Program-made: the position numbers and the translations under genes | Notes under the pieces: model-generated | What the model saw: only the letters and a program-made list of their open reading frames with translations | Told to the model about the DNA's origin: nothing | The model's database searches: none | Assembly (NCBI RefSeq): GCF_022698165.1 | Contig: NZ_JALDAY010000012.1 | Coordinates: 1-64,000 of the forward strand | Length of the DNA stretch: 64,000 nt | Direction: 5' to 3' | Origin: Streptomyces cylindrosporus | Lineage (GTDB): Bacteria; Actinomycetota; Actinomycetes; Streptomycetales; Streptomycetaceae | Part shown: positions 38,353 to 48,156 of the stretch, one piece after another | How positions within the stretch are numbered: the first letter of the stretch is position 1 | Layout: each line of letters begins with the position of its first letter

Positions 38353-39912
38353 TCACCCGACCCGCGCCAGCACCTCCCCCGTCCGCCGGCTCCACGCCAC
38401 CACCACCGCCTCCTCGGGCACCTGGTGCCACCGCGTCAGTAGCAGCCAGCGGACGTGGTAGCGGCGGACGACGGCATCCCGCTCGGCGCGGGTCGCGTCC
38501 GGGGCGAGGTAGGCGCGGACGTCGGCGGACATCCGGTGGCGCCGGACCTCGTCCAGGGCCGGGTCGGGCCAGATCGGCGCGGCGAGGTTCGGCCCGTACC
38601 CGGGGATCATGTGGGCCGCGGTGTAGCCGTCGGTGAGCACGACCTCGCCGGGCCGGACCCAGCGCGCCGCCCAGTCGTACGTCGGCCAGCGCGGCGGCTG
38701 CTCCAGCCCCACCGGGTCCAGCGCCCGCGGCACCACGGCCCCGCCCTGCACCGTGCAGAACCCGACGCACGCCCACACCGCCGCCACCGCGCCCACCGCC
38801 TTGCGGAACGCCCCCCAAGGCCGAGGCGCCGCCAGCTCCACCGCGAGCGCGAACTGCAGCGGCACCAGCACCGCCCACAGCACGCGCGCGTACGTGTAGT
38901 GCCCGCTCACCCACCCGTACGCCAGCACCAGGCTCTCCAGCACGAACATCAGCAGCAGCGGATCGCGTCCGGACGAGCCCCGGGCCCGCCACCACAGCGC
39001 GGGCAGCCCGACGAGGGCCAGCCAGGAGTTCCCGGCCAGGTGCTCGTACAGCCGCCGGTGCATCCAGTCCATGGCGGTGTCGCCGCCGAGCGAGAAGACG
39101 TCGTAGTACGGCCATACGGCGGCCGTTGCCAGCGCGGCCAGCCCGGCCGCCGCCCACCGGGCCACGACCGGCCGGCGCCAGCCGCGCTGCCGGGCGGCCA
39201 CGACCGCCACCGCGCCGACCGCCGCCGACACGGCCGTCACCGGATGGACCAGCAGGATCAGGCCGTACAGGGCGCCGATCCCGGCGTACCCCCACCAGCC
39301 CGCCAGGCCGCTCGGGCCGACGAACCGCACGGCCCGTTCGCGCTCGCACGCGCGCGTGGCCGTCAGTGCCCAGGCCCAGAACGTCAGCCCGATCGCGAAC
39401 GACGACGGATAGCTGATGTTCGTCGTCATCGACATCAGCCCCAGGTAGCCGCTCCACAGGATCCGCTCGTCGCCCCACAGCAGCGTCATGAAGGGCAGCG
39501 CGAGCACCGGCGCCCACGGGCGGTCCGTGAGCGTGCGTACGAACCGGCCGATCCCGGTGAGCATGACGATCAGATGCAGCGGGCCCGCGAGCCGCAGCAC
39601 CGCCCAGCCGGACAGCCCGGTCAGCCGCGCGAAGACGGCCTGCGCGACGGCGTACGGCCCGTAGTAGGGGCTGCCCGCGCCCGGCAGGTCGGCCATCGAG
39701 TGGGCCGGGTGGAGCAGGTTCGCCTTGAGGCGTTCGACCACCGCCGCGTGCTGGCCGGCGTCACAGCACAGCGGGATCCGCCAGAAGGCCAGCGTCATCA
39801 CCAGCCAGAACAGAAAGCCGAAGAACTGATACGGCGTCGGCCGCCAGGTGCCGCCGCCGCGCAACGCCGTAGCACCGTGCACGATACGGCGGACGAGGAC
39901 GTCGGCGCTCAC
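38353..39912 (-). CDS. Polytopic membrane protein, GT-C-like, function unknown
   Basis: A 519-residue membrane protein with about ten hydrophobic helices and a soluble C-terminal domain of some 130 residues (from about YDWAARWVRPGEVVLTDGYT). An early loop contains CCDAGQHAAVVERLKANLLHP, in the position where GT-C enzymes carry acidic residues, followed by GAGSPYYGPYAVAQ. That suggests a membrane glycosyltransferase, but no family signature is decisive. It starts with GTG behind AAGGGAGAG. The divergent neighbour starts only 34 bp away. Confidence 0.72.
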   Translation of the reverse strand: MSADVLVRRIVHGATALRGGGTWRPTPYQFFGFLFWLVMTLAFWRIPLCCDAGQHAAVVERLKANLLHPAHSMADLPGAGSPYYGPYAVAQAVFARLTGLSGWAVLRLAGPLHLIVMLTGIGRFVRTLTDRPWAPVLALPFMTLLWGDERILWSGYLGLMSMTTNISYPSSFAIGLTFWAWALTATRACERERAVRFVGPSGLAGWWGYAGIGALYGLILLVHPVTAVSAAVGAVAVVAARQRGWRRPVVARWAAAGLAALATAAVWPYYDVFSLGGDTAMDWMHRRLYEHLAGNSWLALVGLPALWWRARGSSGRDPLLLMFVLESLVLAYGWVSGHYTYARVLWAVLVPLQFALAVELAAPRPWGAFRKAVGAVAAVWACVGFCTVQGGAVVPRALDPVGLEQPPRWPTYDWAARWVRPGEVVLTDGYTAAHMIPGYGPNLAAPIWPDPALDEVRRHRMSADVRAYLAPDATRAERDAVVRRYHVRWLLLTRWHQVPEEAVVVAWSRRTGEVLARVG

Positions 39913-39946
39913 AATCTCTCCCTTTGTCGTGATATGTCATTTCACC

Positions 39947-41239
39947 ATGTGGAGGCTCCCTTTCTGGTTCTCTGTCATCGCCCTGGTGTTCGTCGGCGCT
40001 CAATCGGCGGAAATCCAGGGGCGTGCCCGCATGGACACCCGCCAATACGTCGCGCACGCCTACATGTTGCAGGGCGTCGGCCGCGAAGAGGCCTCCCGGC
40101 GGGCGCTCCGGTACTACTGCGACAGCGCGCGTGTCGCGACCGCGCGAAGGCAGAGCGCGGACCTCGGCACCTATCGCGGCGGCGACGGCGGAAACTCCGC
40201 GTACCGACAGTGCGTCACGGCGATGGAGCACACCGTCGAGGTCAATTCCCAACGCGCCGACGTCACCGGCTACATGGCCCTGTTCAGCGACCCGCGCATC
40301 TCCGAGATCTTCGCGACCAGGCCCGCCTACCCCGCCTTCACGGTCCCGTTCATCCGTGCGTTCGGCCTGGTCAGGGGGTTGTGGGCGGCGGGGATCGCGG
40401 TGACCGTCATGGCGAGCGGGTGCGTGGTGCTGATCCTGCGCCGGCTCGGCGTGTCCGTACCGCTCGCCCTGCTCGGACAGGTCCTCTACTACGCGCTGCC
40501 GACGGGCACGGACTCGATGCAGCCGATGTGCGAGGGGCTGCTGTTGTGCGTTCTGCTCGGCGGCATTCTCGGCTGTGTCCGGATCCTCCAGGGGAGAATT
40601 CCGTCGGGCGTGGCGATTTCCCTGACGGCATTCACCGCGGCGGCTTGCGTGAAATACGCGCAGACCCTGCTGGCCGTGGCCGGAATCGCGGGCGCGACCG
40701 CGTTGTTCCTCGGCGTCCGGTGGGTACGGCGACGGGAATTGCCCCGGCCCGAACGGGTGCTCCTCGCCACGACCGCGGCATTCGTCCTGGCGCTGGAACT
40801 CACCGTCGTCGCGCTCGGTCTGCCGAGCACCCGGGCCAGCGTCCAGGAGTTGTTGTCCGTCCATTACAACAAGCCGGTGCCCCCGCATCTCCTGCACGAA
40901 TTCCTGCGCCTGAACCTCGCGTTCTGGCGGGAATGGCTGCGCGACGCGCTCGTACACCCCATGGAACCGCTCCTGCTCGCGGCCGGCGCCTGGGGAGCCC
41001 TGCGGTACCACCGCTCCTTCGGGTTCCTGATCACCGGCATCGCGGCCGCCGGGTTCGTGAACCAGGCCGGACACCCCGAAGTGGCCATGGGGCCAAGGCT
41101 GTTGGTGATGGCGAGCCTGCTCCCGGTGTGCGGCATCCCGCTGCTGGTCGAGAGCCTGCGGGAGAGGGGGCGGGACCCGATGGCCCGGCCCCCTCGCGTC
41201 GGACGCCAGCTGCCGGCGCCCGAGAGTCAGCTGTACTGA
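39947..41239 (+). CDS. Polytopic membrane protein, function unknown
   Basis: A 430-residue membrane protein with about nine helices. After the first helix it has MDTRQYVAHAYMLQG and a cysteine-containing loop CDSARVATARRQSADLG, again reminiscent of GT-C enzymes, but I do not recognise a specific family. No ribosome-binding site precedes the ATG at 39947, and the divergent gene starts 34 bp away, so it may be leaderless; an ATG at 40030 is an alternative but would remove the first helix. Its G+C content appears slightly lower than that of its neighbours. The 3' end overlaps the convergent TagF-like gene by 13 bp. Confidence 0.68.
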   Translation: MWRLPFWFSVIALVFVGAQSAEIQGRARMDTRQYVAHAYMLQGVGREEASRRALRYYCDSARVATARRQSADLGTYRGGDGGNSAYRQCVTAMEHTVEVNSQRADVTGYMALFSDPRISEIFATRPAYPAFTVPFIRAFGLVRGLWAAGIAVTVMASGCVVLILRRLGVSVPLALLGQVLYYALPTGTDSMQPMCEGLLLCVLLGGILGCVRILQGRIPSGVAISLTAFTAAACVKYAQTLLAVAGIAGATALFLGVRWVRRRELPRPERVLLATTAAFVLALELTVVALGLPSTRASVQELLSVHYNKPVPPHLLHEFLRLNLAFWREWLRDALVHPMEPLLLAAGAWGALRYHRSFGFLITGIAAAGFVNQAGHPEVAMGPRLLVMASLLPVCGIPLLVESLRERGRDPMARPPRVGRQLPAPESQLY

Positions 41240-43464
41240 GGCAGCCGCGCCGAGCCGTCGGCGGCCCGCGGGATGCTCACCACCGCTCCCTCGCCGCCCG
41301 GCGCCTCCCCGAGGAGCAGCTGCCGTACCACCCGCTCGGCGGCGTGCCCGTCGTCGAACTCGCAGAACCGCTCCCGGAACGCCGCCCGCAGCCCTGCCGC
41401 CTCCTCGTCCCGCCAGGTCCCGGAGGCGAACAGCCACGCCAACTCCCGGTAGGAGCGCGACACATGGCCCGGCGCCTCGGCGGTGATGTCGAAGTAGGCG
41501 CCCCGGCTCGCCGCGTACGCGCCCCAGTCGTCGGCGTGGATCACGATCGGCCGGTCCAGGTTGGCGTAGTCGAACATCAGGGACGAGTAGTCGGTGACCA
41601 GCACGTCCGAGGCGAGCATCACGTCCTCGACGTGCGGCTCGTCGGTGGCGTCGACCAGGACGCCCCGCGCGTGCAGATCGGCGAGGCCGAGGCCGCGCGC
41701 GGGGCCTGCGGCGAGTGTCGGATGCAGGCGTACGACGAGGGTGTGGCCCGCGCCGAGGTCGGCGGCGAACCGGGCCAGGTCGATCCGGTCGACGTGTCCG
41801 CCGCGCCGGTACTCGCGACGCGTCGGCGCGTACAGCACCACCGTGTGGTCGGCGGGGATGCCGAGCCGCTCACGGACCGAACTCCCGCGCTCGGCGGGGG
41901 CGTTGACGAGGACGTCGTTGCGCGGGCTGCCCGTGCGGACCGACGCGAAGTGACAGGGGTACGCCCGCTCCCACACCAGCTCCGAGTGCCGGTTGGCGAC
42001 CAGGCTCAGGTCCCAGCGGTCGGCGCGGTGCAGCAGCTTCGGCACGCTGTAGCCGTACCGGGCACCGGGCTTGGCCAGCAGGTCGGCGCCCATGTACTTG
42101 AGCGGGGTGCCCTCGTGGGTGTGCACCTGGATCTGGCCGGGGCGTTTGACCACCGTGCCGGGCCAGTTGACGTTGTTCACCCAGTACGTGGCCCGCGCCA
42201 TCACCGCGTGGTAGCGCCGCGAGCCCGGCGTCACGTGGTCGATGCCGGGCGGCAGCGCGTCCACCGCGTCCTCCCGCACCACCCACACCCCGCGCAACTG
42301 CGGTGCGATCTCCCGGGCCTTGGCATGGATCGCGGCCGGATCGCCGGACACGCCGGAGTGGTGGGAGGCGGAGTACACGACGAGGTGCGGGTCAAGGGGA
42401 AGCCTCAACTGGGCCGCGTACCAGGCGCTTTGGGCCGCCTTCGACACCTTGGCGGTCGTACGGCGCTTGCCCGCACCCGCGATCCGGCGCAGGCCGCGCA
42501 CCCCGCGCAGGGCCGCGAACGCGGGGTAGGGCGCCGAGGCGAGCAGCCGCATCTCGGTGCCGCGGGCGTCGTCCGGCGGGGTGAAGCCCTCGGGGCAGTG
42601 GCGGCGGTGGAAGGCGCGGATCTCGCGGTGGAAGTCGGCCCGGTCGGACGGGGTCACCCGGTCCTCGCGGGCGATCACGAACAGCATGTGGTCCATGGCC
42701 CTCTCGAACAGCAGCGGCCGGGCCCACGCGAGGTCGTCCCGCTCCTCCAGGAACGCGAACAGGCCCTCGTACTGCTGGAAGATGTCGAAGTGCCGGCGCC
42801 CGGGCGTCTTGGTGATCGCCCCCTGCCGCCGCTGCCGGTACTCGACGCCGATCCGGTTCAGACAGGCGATGCGGTCGGCGAGGACCATCGAGCGGTAGGT
42901 GACGGGCGCGTCCTCGTACAGGCCGGGCGCGTACCGGAGGCCGTGCTCCTGGAAGAAGTCCCTGCGGTACGCCTTGTTCCAGGCGACCAGGAACAGGTGG
43001 ACGTACTCGGGCTTCTCGCGCAGGCTGAACACGTCCTGGCCGGCGCGGGCCAGCAGGGCGGAGGCGTCGCTGGGGCCGCCGCGGCCCCACCAGTGGGTGC
43101 GGACGTGGTCGAAGACCAGGATGTCCGGGTCCTCGGCCGACCTCAGCCGGTCGGCGACGGCGGCCAGCAGGCCCGGCGTGTAGAAGTCGTCGCTGTCGAG
43201 GAAGAGGACGTAGTCGCCGCGGGCCTGTTCCAGTCCGGCGTTGCGGGCGCGGCCGAGGCCGACGTTCTCGGGCAGGTGCAGCACCCGCACCCGCTCGTCG
43301 CGGGCCGCGTACTCGTCGAGGATCGCGCCGCAGCCGTCGGGCGACCGGTCGTCGACGGCGATCACCTCGAGATCGGGGTACGACTGTCCGAGCACCGAGT
43401 CGAGGCACTCGTGCAGATAGCCCTGCACCTTGAAGACGGGGACGACGATGCTGAAGCGGGGCAC
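41227..43464 (-). CDS. Bifunctional GT2-TagF protein (CDP-glycerol glycerophosphotransferase family), copy A
   Basis: A 745-residue fusion. Residues 1 to about 240 form a GT2-type glycosyltransferase: FSIVVPVFKVQGYLHECLDS, VDDRSPDG and the metal motif LDSDD at 89-93. Residues about 370-730 form a TagF-like poly(polyol-phosphate) transferase: VVLYAPTRREYRRGG, ASDVLVTDYSSLMFDYANLD and DRPIVIHADDWG. Such proteins build teichoic-acid-like wall polymers. The GTG start follows AAGGAG at ideal spacing, placed across the stop codon of copy B, implying translational coupling. It is the last of three paralogues. Confidence 0.9.
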   Translation of the reverse strand: MPRFSIVVPVFKVQGYLHECLDSVLGQSYPDLEVIAVDDRSPDGCGAILDEYAARDERVRVLHLPENVGLGRARNAGLEQARGDYVLFLDSDDFYTPGLLAAVADRLRSAEDPDILVFDHVRTHWWGRGGPSDASALLARAGQDVFSLREKPEYVHLFLVAWNKAYRRDFFQEHGLRYAPGLYEDAPVTYRSMVLADRIACLNRIGVEYRQRRQGAITKTPGRRHFDIFQQYEGLFAFLEERDDLAWARPLLFERAMDHMLFVIAREDRVTPSDRADFHREIRAFHRRHCPEGFTPPDDARGTEMRLLASAPYPAFAALRGVRGLRRIAGAGKRRTTAKVSKAAQSAWYAAQLRLPLDPHLVVYSASHHSGVSGDPAAIHAKAREIAPQLRGVWVVREDAVDALPPGIDHVTPGSRRYHAVMARATYWVNNVNWPGTVVKRPGQIQVHTHEGTPLKYMGADLLAKPGARYGYSVPKLLHRADRWDLSLVANRHSELVWERAYPCHFASVRTGSPRNDVLVNAPAERGSSVRERLGIPADHTVVLYAPTRREYRRGGHVDRIDLARFAADLGAGHTLVVRLHPTLAAGPARGLGLADLHARGVLVDATDEPHVEDVMLASDVLVTDYSSLMFDYANLDRPIVIHADDWGAYAASRGAYFDITAEAPGHVSRSYRELAWLFASGTWRDEEAAGLRAAFRERFCEFDDGHAAERVVRQLLLGEAPGGEGAVVSIPRAADGSARLPQYS

Positions 43465-43465
43465 G

Positions 43466-45667
43466 TCAGCGGCTCCTTACGAGAGTGGCGGCGGGGGCCG
43501 GGACGCGCTCGGCGAGGGGGATCACGGGCGGGATCGACTCGGGCGGCTCGCCCAGCAGCACCCGGCGTACGACGCGCTCGGCGGCGCGCCCGTCGTCGAA
43601 CCCGCAGAACCGCTCGCGGAACGCGGCCCGCGCGGCGGTGGACTCCGGCCCCGCCCAGGAGCCGTCGCGGAAGATCCGGGCCAGCTCACCGGGGGTGCGG
43701 GCGACGGGCCCCGGCGGGTGCTCCATCAGGTCGAAGTAGACGCCCCGGGTCTCCCGGTAGACGTCCCAGTCGTCGGCGTACACGACGACGGGCCGGTCCA
43801 GGTTGGCGTAGTCGAACATGATGGACGAGTAGTCGGTGATCAGCGCGTCCGCGGCCAGGCACACGTCCTCGGAGGAGCGGTGCGCGGTGACGTCGATGAT
43901 CCGGCCGGTGGTCCTCTTCTCACCGCGGTCGTAGAAGTAGTGGGCGCGCAGCAGGACGACCACGTCCTCGCCGGCCTCCTCGCAGAAGGCCTCCAGGTCG
44001 AGGCCGGTCTCGAAGCCGGTGTGGTAGTCGCGGTGGGTGGGGGCGTACAGGACGGCGGTCTTGCCCTCAGGGACGCCCAACTCCCGCCGGATACGGTCGA
44101 CATCGTCCGCGGTCGCCGTGTAGTAGACGTCGTTGCGCGGATAGCCGTACTCGAGGGTCTCGTGCGCGGCGGGGAAGGCCCGCTCCCACATCTGCGTCGA
44201 GTGCGCGTTGGAGGTGAGGTTGTAGTCCCAGCGGTCGACGCGGGCCAGCAGCTTGGTGAAGCTGCCGGTCGCGGCGGCGACCACGGGGTACGTCGCCTGG
44301 TCGACGCCCATCTTCTTCAGCGGCGTGCCGTGCTGGGTGGACAGGTGCACACTGCCCTCGCGCTTGACGACGGCGTCCGCGAAGTTGGCGTTGTTGATCA
44401 GGTACTTGGCGCGGGCGAGGACGTCCCAGTACTTCGCGGTGCCGATGACCGCGTACTCGACGTCCTTGGGCACGGTGTGCGCCTGGTCGGGCTCGACGAG
44501 GAACACCGAGCGGATGTGCGGGGCGAGTTCGCGCGCCTTGGCGTGGATCGCGGCCGGGCTGCAGGCGTACCCGCGGCCCCAATAGGCGCAGTACACCGCG
44601 AGGTTGGGGTCGAGCGGGCGGCGCAGGGCGCGCCGGTACCGCAGGCGTGTGCGCAGGCCCTGCGGGCGCGGCAGCAGCTCCAGCGCCCGCGCCGCCGACT
44701 GGTTGGCGCCGCGCAGGGCCCGGAAGGCCGCGTACGACCCGCTCGCCAGGAGCCGGTGCTGTACGCCGAGACTCCCGGCCGGGGTGCGGAAGCCGGCCGG
44801 GCGGTGGCCGCGGTAGAGCGCGCTCGCCCGGCGGAAGAAGGCGCGGCGGCCGGTGCGGAGCCGGAGGGGGTGGGCGGCCGTCTTGAGGACGGCGGCGAAG
44901 AGGTGGTCGAAGAGCGGCACCAACCGCTCCTCGTGCAGGCCCAGTTCGGCGGCCCGGGTCAGCACCAGCTCGGTCTGGTCGAGGAGTTCGAGGTGGTGGG
45001 TGCCCGGAAGGTTCAGCCGGTTGCCCTGCCGGCGCGCGAGATGCCGTACGACGACCTGGCGCAGCACCGCCGCCTTCTCGGCCCGCAGCGCGACGAGGCC
45101 GCCGAAGCCGACGTCGGTGAAGTGGCCGTCGGGGAAGGCGAGTCGGTGGCCGGCGAGGAAGGCCCGGCGGTAGACCGCGCTCCACGCCGGGAGCTGGACT
45201 CCGGTCAGCTGCGGGACCTGGTCGAGGGCGAAGGGCCCGGCCGGGGTCTTCGGCAGGAGCAGCTCGGCCGGGTTGCTGGGCTCGCCCTCCCACCAGGGGA
45301 CCCGCTCGTGCTCGACGTACAGGACGTCCACGTCACCGGTCTCCGCGAGCCGGGCGTCCAGGGCGGTCAGCGCGCCCGGGACCAGGGTGTCGTCGCCGTC
45401 GAGGAACAGCAGATACGCGCCGGTCGCCGCCCGCGTCCCGGCGTTGCGCGCCCCGGCCAGACCGGCCGACGGCGGCGAGTGCACCGGGCTCACCCGGGAG
45501 TCCCGCTCGGCGTACCCGGCGACGACGTCCGCCGCGGGCGCGTCCGGGGCGTCGCAGACCGGGATCAGCTCGAAGTCGCCGAAGGACTGCGCGAGGACCG
45601 AGTCCAGCGCCTGGGACAGCCGGCCGGCCACCCCGTGGGACGGGACGATGATGCTGAAGCGGGGCAT
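43466..45667 (-). CDS. Bifunctional GT2-TagF protein, copy B
   Basis: A 733-residue paralogue of copies A and C. The GT2 part begins FSIIVPSHGVAGRLSQALDS and has the metal motif FLDGDD near residue 90; the usual VDD/SPD nucleotide-sugar site is altered to VCDAPD, which may mean changed donor use. The TagF part has VLYAPTHRDYHTGFETGLD, ADALITDYSSIMFDYANLD and RPVVVYADDWDVYRE. It is expected to add polyol-phosphate or sugar units to a lipid-linked wall polymer. It starts with ATG, 148 bp after copy C. Copy A follows immediately. Confidence 0.9.
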   Translation of the reverse strand: MPRFSIIVPSHGVAGRLSQALDSVLAQSFGDFELIPVCDAPDAPAADVVAGYAERDSRVSPVHSPPSAGLAGARNAGTRAATGAYLLFLDGDDTLVPGALTALDARLAETGDVDVLYVEHERVPWWEGEPSNPAELLLPKTPAGPFALDQVPQLTGVQLPAWSAVYRRAFLAGHRLAFPDGHFTDVGFGGLVALRAEKAAVLRQVVVRHLARRQGNRLNLPGTHHLELLDQTELVLTRAAELGLHEERLVPLFDHLFAAVLKTAAHPLRLRTGRRAFFRRASALYRGHRPAGFRTPAGSLGVQHRLLASGSYAAFRALRGANQSAARALELLPRPQGLRTRLRYRRALRRPLDPNLAVYCAYWGRGYACSPAAIHAKARELAPHIRSVFLVEPDQAHTVPKDVEYAVIGTAKYWDVLARAKYLINNANFADAVVKREGSVHLSTQHGTPLKKMGVDQATYPVVAAATGSFTKLLARVDRWDYNLTSNAHSTQMWERAFPAAHETLEYGYPRNDVYYTATADDVDRIRRELGVPEGKTAVLYAPTHRDYHTGFETGLDLEAFCEEAGEDVVVLLRAHYFYDRGEKRTTGRIIDVTAHRSSEDVCLAADALITDYSSIMFDYANLDRPVVVYADDWDVYRETRGVYFDLMEHPPGPVARTPGELARIFRDGSWAGPESTAARAAFRERFCGFDDGRAAERVVRRVLLGEPPESIPPVIPLAERVPAPAATLVRSR

Positions 45668-45815
45668 TCTGCTCTTTCTCTCAGGGTCGTTCGGGCGGGA
45701 GGTACGGGTGCCGTCAGCGCCCCGGCCGCCCCGCGGGACGCCAGGTGGACGGCCGGCTCGGTGTGGGTCGCGAGGGGCTGGAGGGCATGGGAACTCCCCG
45801 GAGTGGGAACGGCGT

Positions 45816-48023
45816 TCAGAGGCTGTCGGTGACGGTCAGCGGACCGCCGGGTTGGGGCACGGTGGCCTGCGGGGAGCGCGCGAGGCCCGCGGCCGCGGAG
45901 GGCACGGGGTGCCGCTCGGCGAGCGGGACGACCGGCGGCAGGCCGGTCTCCCCGAGGACCACGTGCCGTACGACCCGTTCGGCGGCGCGGCCGTCGTCGT
46001 ACGGGCAGAAGCGCTCGCGGAAGGCCGAGCGCAGCTGGACGGAGCGGGAGCCGCGCCAGTGGCCGGTGGCGAAGATGTCGATCAGCTCGTCCTCGCTGCG
46101 GGCGACCGCGCCCGGCGGGAAGGCGCGCAGGTCGAAGTAGGTGCCGCGGGCCGCTTGGTAGGCCGCCCAGTCGTCGTCGGGGGCGTGGATCACGATCGGC
46201 CGGTCCAGGCCCGCGTAGTCGAACATCAGGGGCGCGTAGTCGGTGACCAACGCGTCCGAGGCGAGGGCCAGTTGCTCGACGCCCGGGTGACTGGTGACGT
46301 CGATGATCCGCGTGCTGTGCGGGACCGGGCCGGGGGTGCGGGCCAGCACGACATAGCGGGGGCCGAGGCGGTTCAGGACGCGTTCCAGGTCCAGGGGGCA
46401 GTGCTGGGTGCGGCGGTGGTCGCGGTGGACCGGGGCGTAGAGGACGGCGACGGTGTCGGCCGGGATGCCCAGGGAGTCGCGGATGCGGGCGACGTCGGCC
46501 GAAGTGGCCCTCTGGAACACGTCGTTGCGGGGGAGGCCGTATTCGAGGGTGGTGTACGTGCCCGGGTGGACCCGCTCCCAGACGAGGGTGGAGTGGCGGT
46601 TGCCGGACAGGACGTAGTCCCACTGGTCGACGCCGTCGAGCAGCCGCTCGAAGTCCAGGTCCCGTGCCGCCGCCGGGCGCTCCTGGAGGTCGAGGCCCAT
46701 GTGGCCGAACGGGGTGCCCTGGTGGGTCTGGATCAGAACCTGGCCGGGGCGCTTGACCAGGCGGGGCTCGAACTCGCCGTTGGAGACCAGGTACTTGGAG
46801 CGGGCCAGGGCGGTCCAGCGGGCGGCCGTGTCGGGACGGGCCAGCCAGGACGTGCGGATCTGCGGGGCGTGGGCGCGGAAGGCCTCCTCCAGGGCGCCCG
46901 GGTTGCAGGTGTGCGGGCGGCCGTCGTACGTGGTGAAGACCGCGCGGTCGGCGCGCAGGGGGAGACGGAGCTGGACGCGGTAGTGCAGGCGGAGGGCCGA
47001 CGCGCGGGCGGCGCGCAGGAGTCTGGCGGTCAGCTTGGCCGTGCGGCGGCGGACGGCCGCCATCGAGCGGAGGGTGCCGTACGTGCGGTGCAGGCCCCAG
47101 CGGATCAGGGTGTGGTGGAGGCGGGAGCTGAGGGGGACGGGGGCGCCGGGGACGCGGTAACGGCGGTAGTGGGCGCGGGCCTTGCGCAGGAACTCGGCGC
47201 GCGAGCCGCGCGGGAGGCGGTCGCGGCGGGCCAGGACCTTCGCCAGGTGGTCGACCATGCGGCGGAACAACACCGGCCGCCAGCGCGCGAGTTCGGGGCG
47301 CGTGTCGAGGAACGCGAAGACACGGTCGTACTGCTCGAAGATGTCGAAGTGGCTGCGGCTGGTGGTGGAGAGGATGTTGCCCCGGCGGCGCTGGCGGTAG
47401 TGCACGCAGACCCGGTCCAGGGTCGCGATCGACTCCGCCGACAGCAGGACCGGGAAGGTCCACGGGGTGTCCTCGTAGTAGCCGGGCGGGAAGGCGAAGC
47501 CCTCGCGCCGGACGAACTCCCGGCGGTACGCCTTGTTCCAGGCCACCATCAGCAGGTGCAGCAGGCCCGGGCGGTCCTCCAGCCGGAAGGGCGCCGGGCC
47601 CTGCTCGGTGAGCTGCACGGAGGCGATGTTGCGGACGGTCTCGCCGGTCCAGAAGGTGCGCGCGTAGTCGTAGACCAGGACGTCCGGCTCGCCGGTCTCC
47701 TTCAGGCGGTCGGCGATCGAGCGCAGCGCGTGCGGGGTGAGGGTGTCGTCGCCGTCGAGGAACACCAGGTAGTCGCCGGTGGCCTGCTCCAGACCGGCGT
47801 TGCGGGCGCCGCCCAGGCCCCGGTTCCCGGCCAGGTGCAGGGCGCGCACACGCGGGTCGCGGGCCGCGAACTCGTCGATGACCGCGCCGGATCCGTCCGG
47901 CGAGCAGTCGTCGACCGCGATCAGCTCCAGATCGGGATACGACTGCGACAGCACCGATTCCAGGCATTCGTGGAGATACGCCTGAACCTTGTACGCGGGG
48001 ACGATGACACTGAACCTGGGCAA
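45816..48023 (-). CDS. Bifunctional GT2-TagF protein, copy C
   Basis: A 735-residue paralogue. The GT2 part shows FSVIVPAYKVQAYLHECLES, VDDCSPDGSG and FLDGDD at about 88-93. The TagF part shows VLYAPVHRDHRRTQ, ASDALVTDYAPLMFDYAGLD and RPIVIHAPDDDWA; the usual YSS after the TD is YAP, a visible difference from copies A and B. It is the first of the three tandem copies, and starts at TTG with only a weak GGATG before it, so its start is less certain. The upstream 86 bp to the next operon's terminator should carry the promoter. Confidence 0.87.
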   Translation of the reverse strand: MPRFSVIVPAYKVQAYLHECLESVLSQSYPDLELIAVDDCSPDGSGAVIDEFAARDPRVRALHLAGNRGLGGARNAGLEQATGDYLVFLDGDDTLTPHALRSIADRLKETGEPDVLVYDYARTFWTGETVRNIASVQLTEQGPAPFRLEDRPGLLHLLMVAWNKAYRREFVRREGFAFPPGYYEDTPWTFPVLLSAESIATLDRVCVHYRQRRRGNILSTTSRSHFDIFEQYDRVFAFLDTRPELARWRPVLFRRMVDHLAKVLARRDRLPRGSRAEFLRKARAHYRRYRVPGAPVPLSSRLHHTLIRWGLHRTYGTLRSMAAVRRRTAKLTARLLRAARASALRLHYRVQLRLPLRADRAVFTTYDGRPHTCNPGALEEAFRAHAPQIRTSWLARPDTAARWTALARSKYLVSNGEFEPRLVKRPGQVLIQTHQGTPFGHMGLDLQERPAAARDLDFERLLDGVDQWDYVLSGNRHSTLVWERVHPGTYTTLEYGLPRNDVFQRATSADVARIRDSLGIPADTVAVLYAPVHRDHRRTQHCPLDLERVLNRLGPRYVVLARTPGPVPHSTRIIDVTSHPGVEQLALASDALVTDYAPLMFDYAGLDRPIVIHAPDDDWAAYQAARGTYFDLRAFPPGAVARSEDELIDIFATGHWRGSRSVQLRSAFRERFCPYDDGRAAERVVRHVVLGETGLPPVVPLAERHPVPSAAAGLARSPQATVPQPGGPLTVTDSL

Positions 48024-48109
48024 GGCACATCCATGGGGTCGGCGCGGACGACGGGGCCTTGCCCGGGAACGGCCGATGGAGTGACTTGGTTACGGTTTCG
48101 TACGGCATA

Positions 48110-48141
48110 AGGGGGACACCAGGTGAACGGCGTCCCCCTTT
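48110..48141 (-). terminator. Terminator of the sugar ABC operon
   Basis: A 9-bp stem (AAGGGGGAC at 48110-48118 with GTCCCCCTT at 48133-48141) encloses a 14-nt loop, 15 bp past the stop codon of the last permease gene on the minus strand. TTATGCC follows on that strand. Confidence 0.7.
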
Positions 48142-48156
48142 CGCCTTGCTTTCCGG

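Noticed and set aside
38455..43821. A 1788-codon open frame on the plus strand
   Set aside because: It runs across several well-supported genes (membrane proteins and a GT2-TagF protein) and reads as Arg/Gly/Pro-rich low complexity, typical of shadow frames in high-GC DNA.
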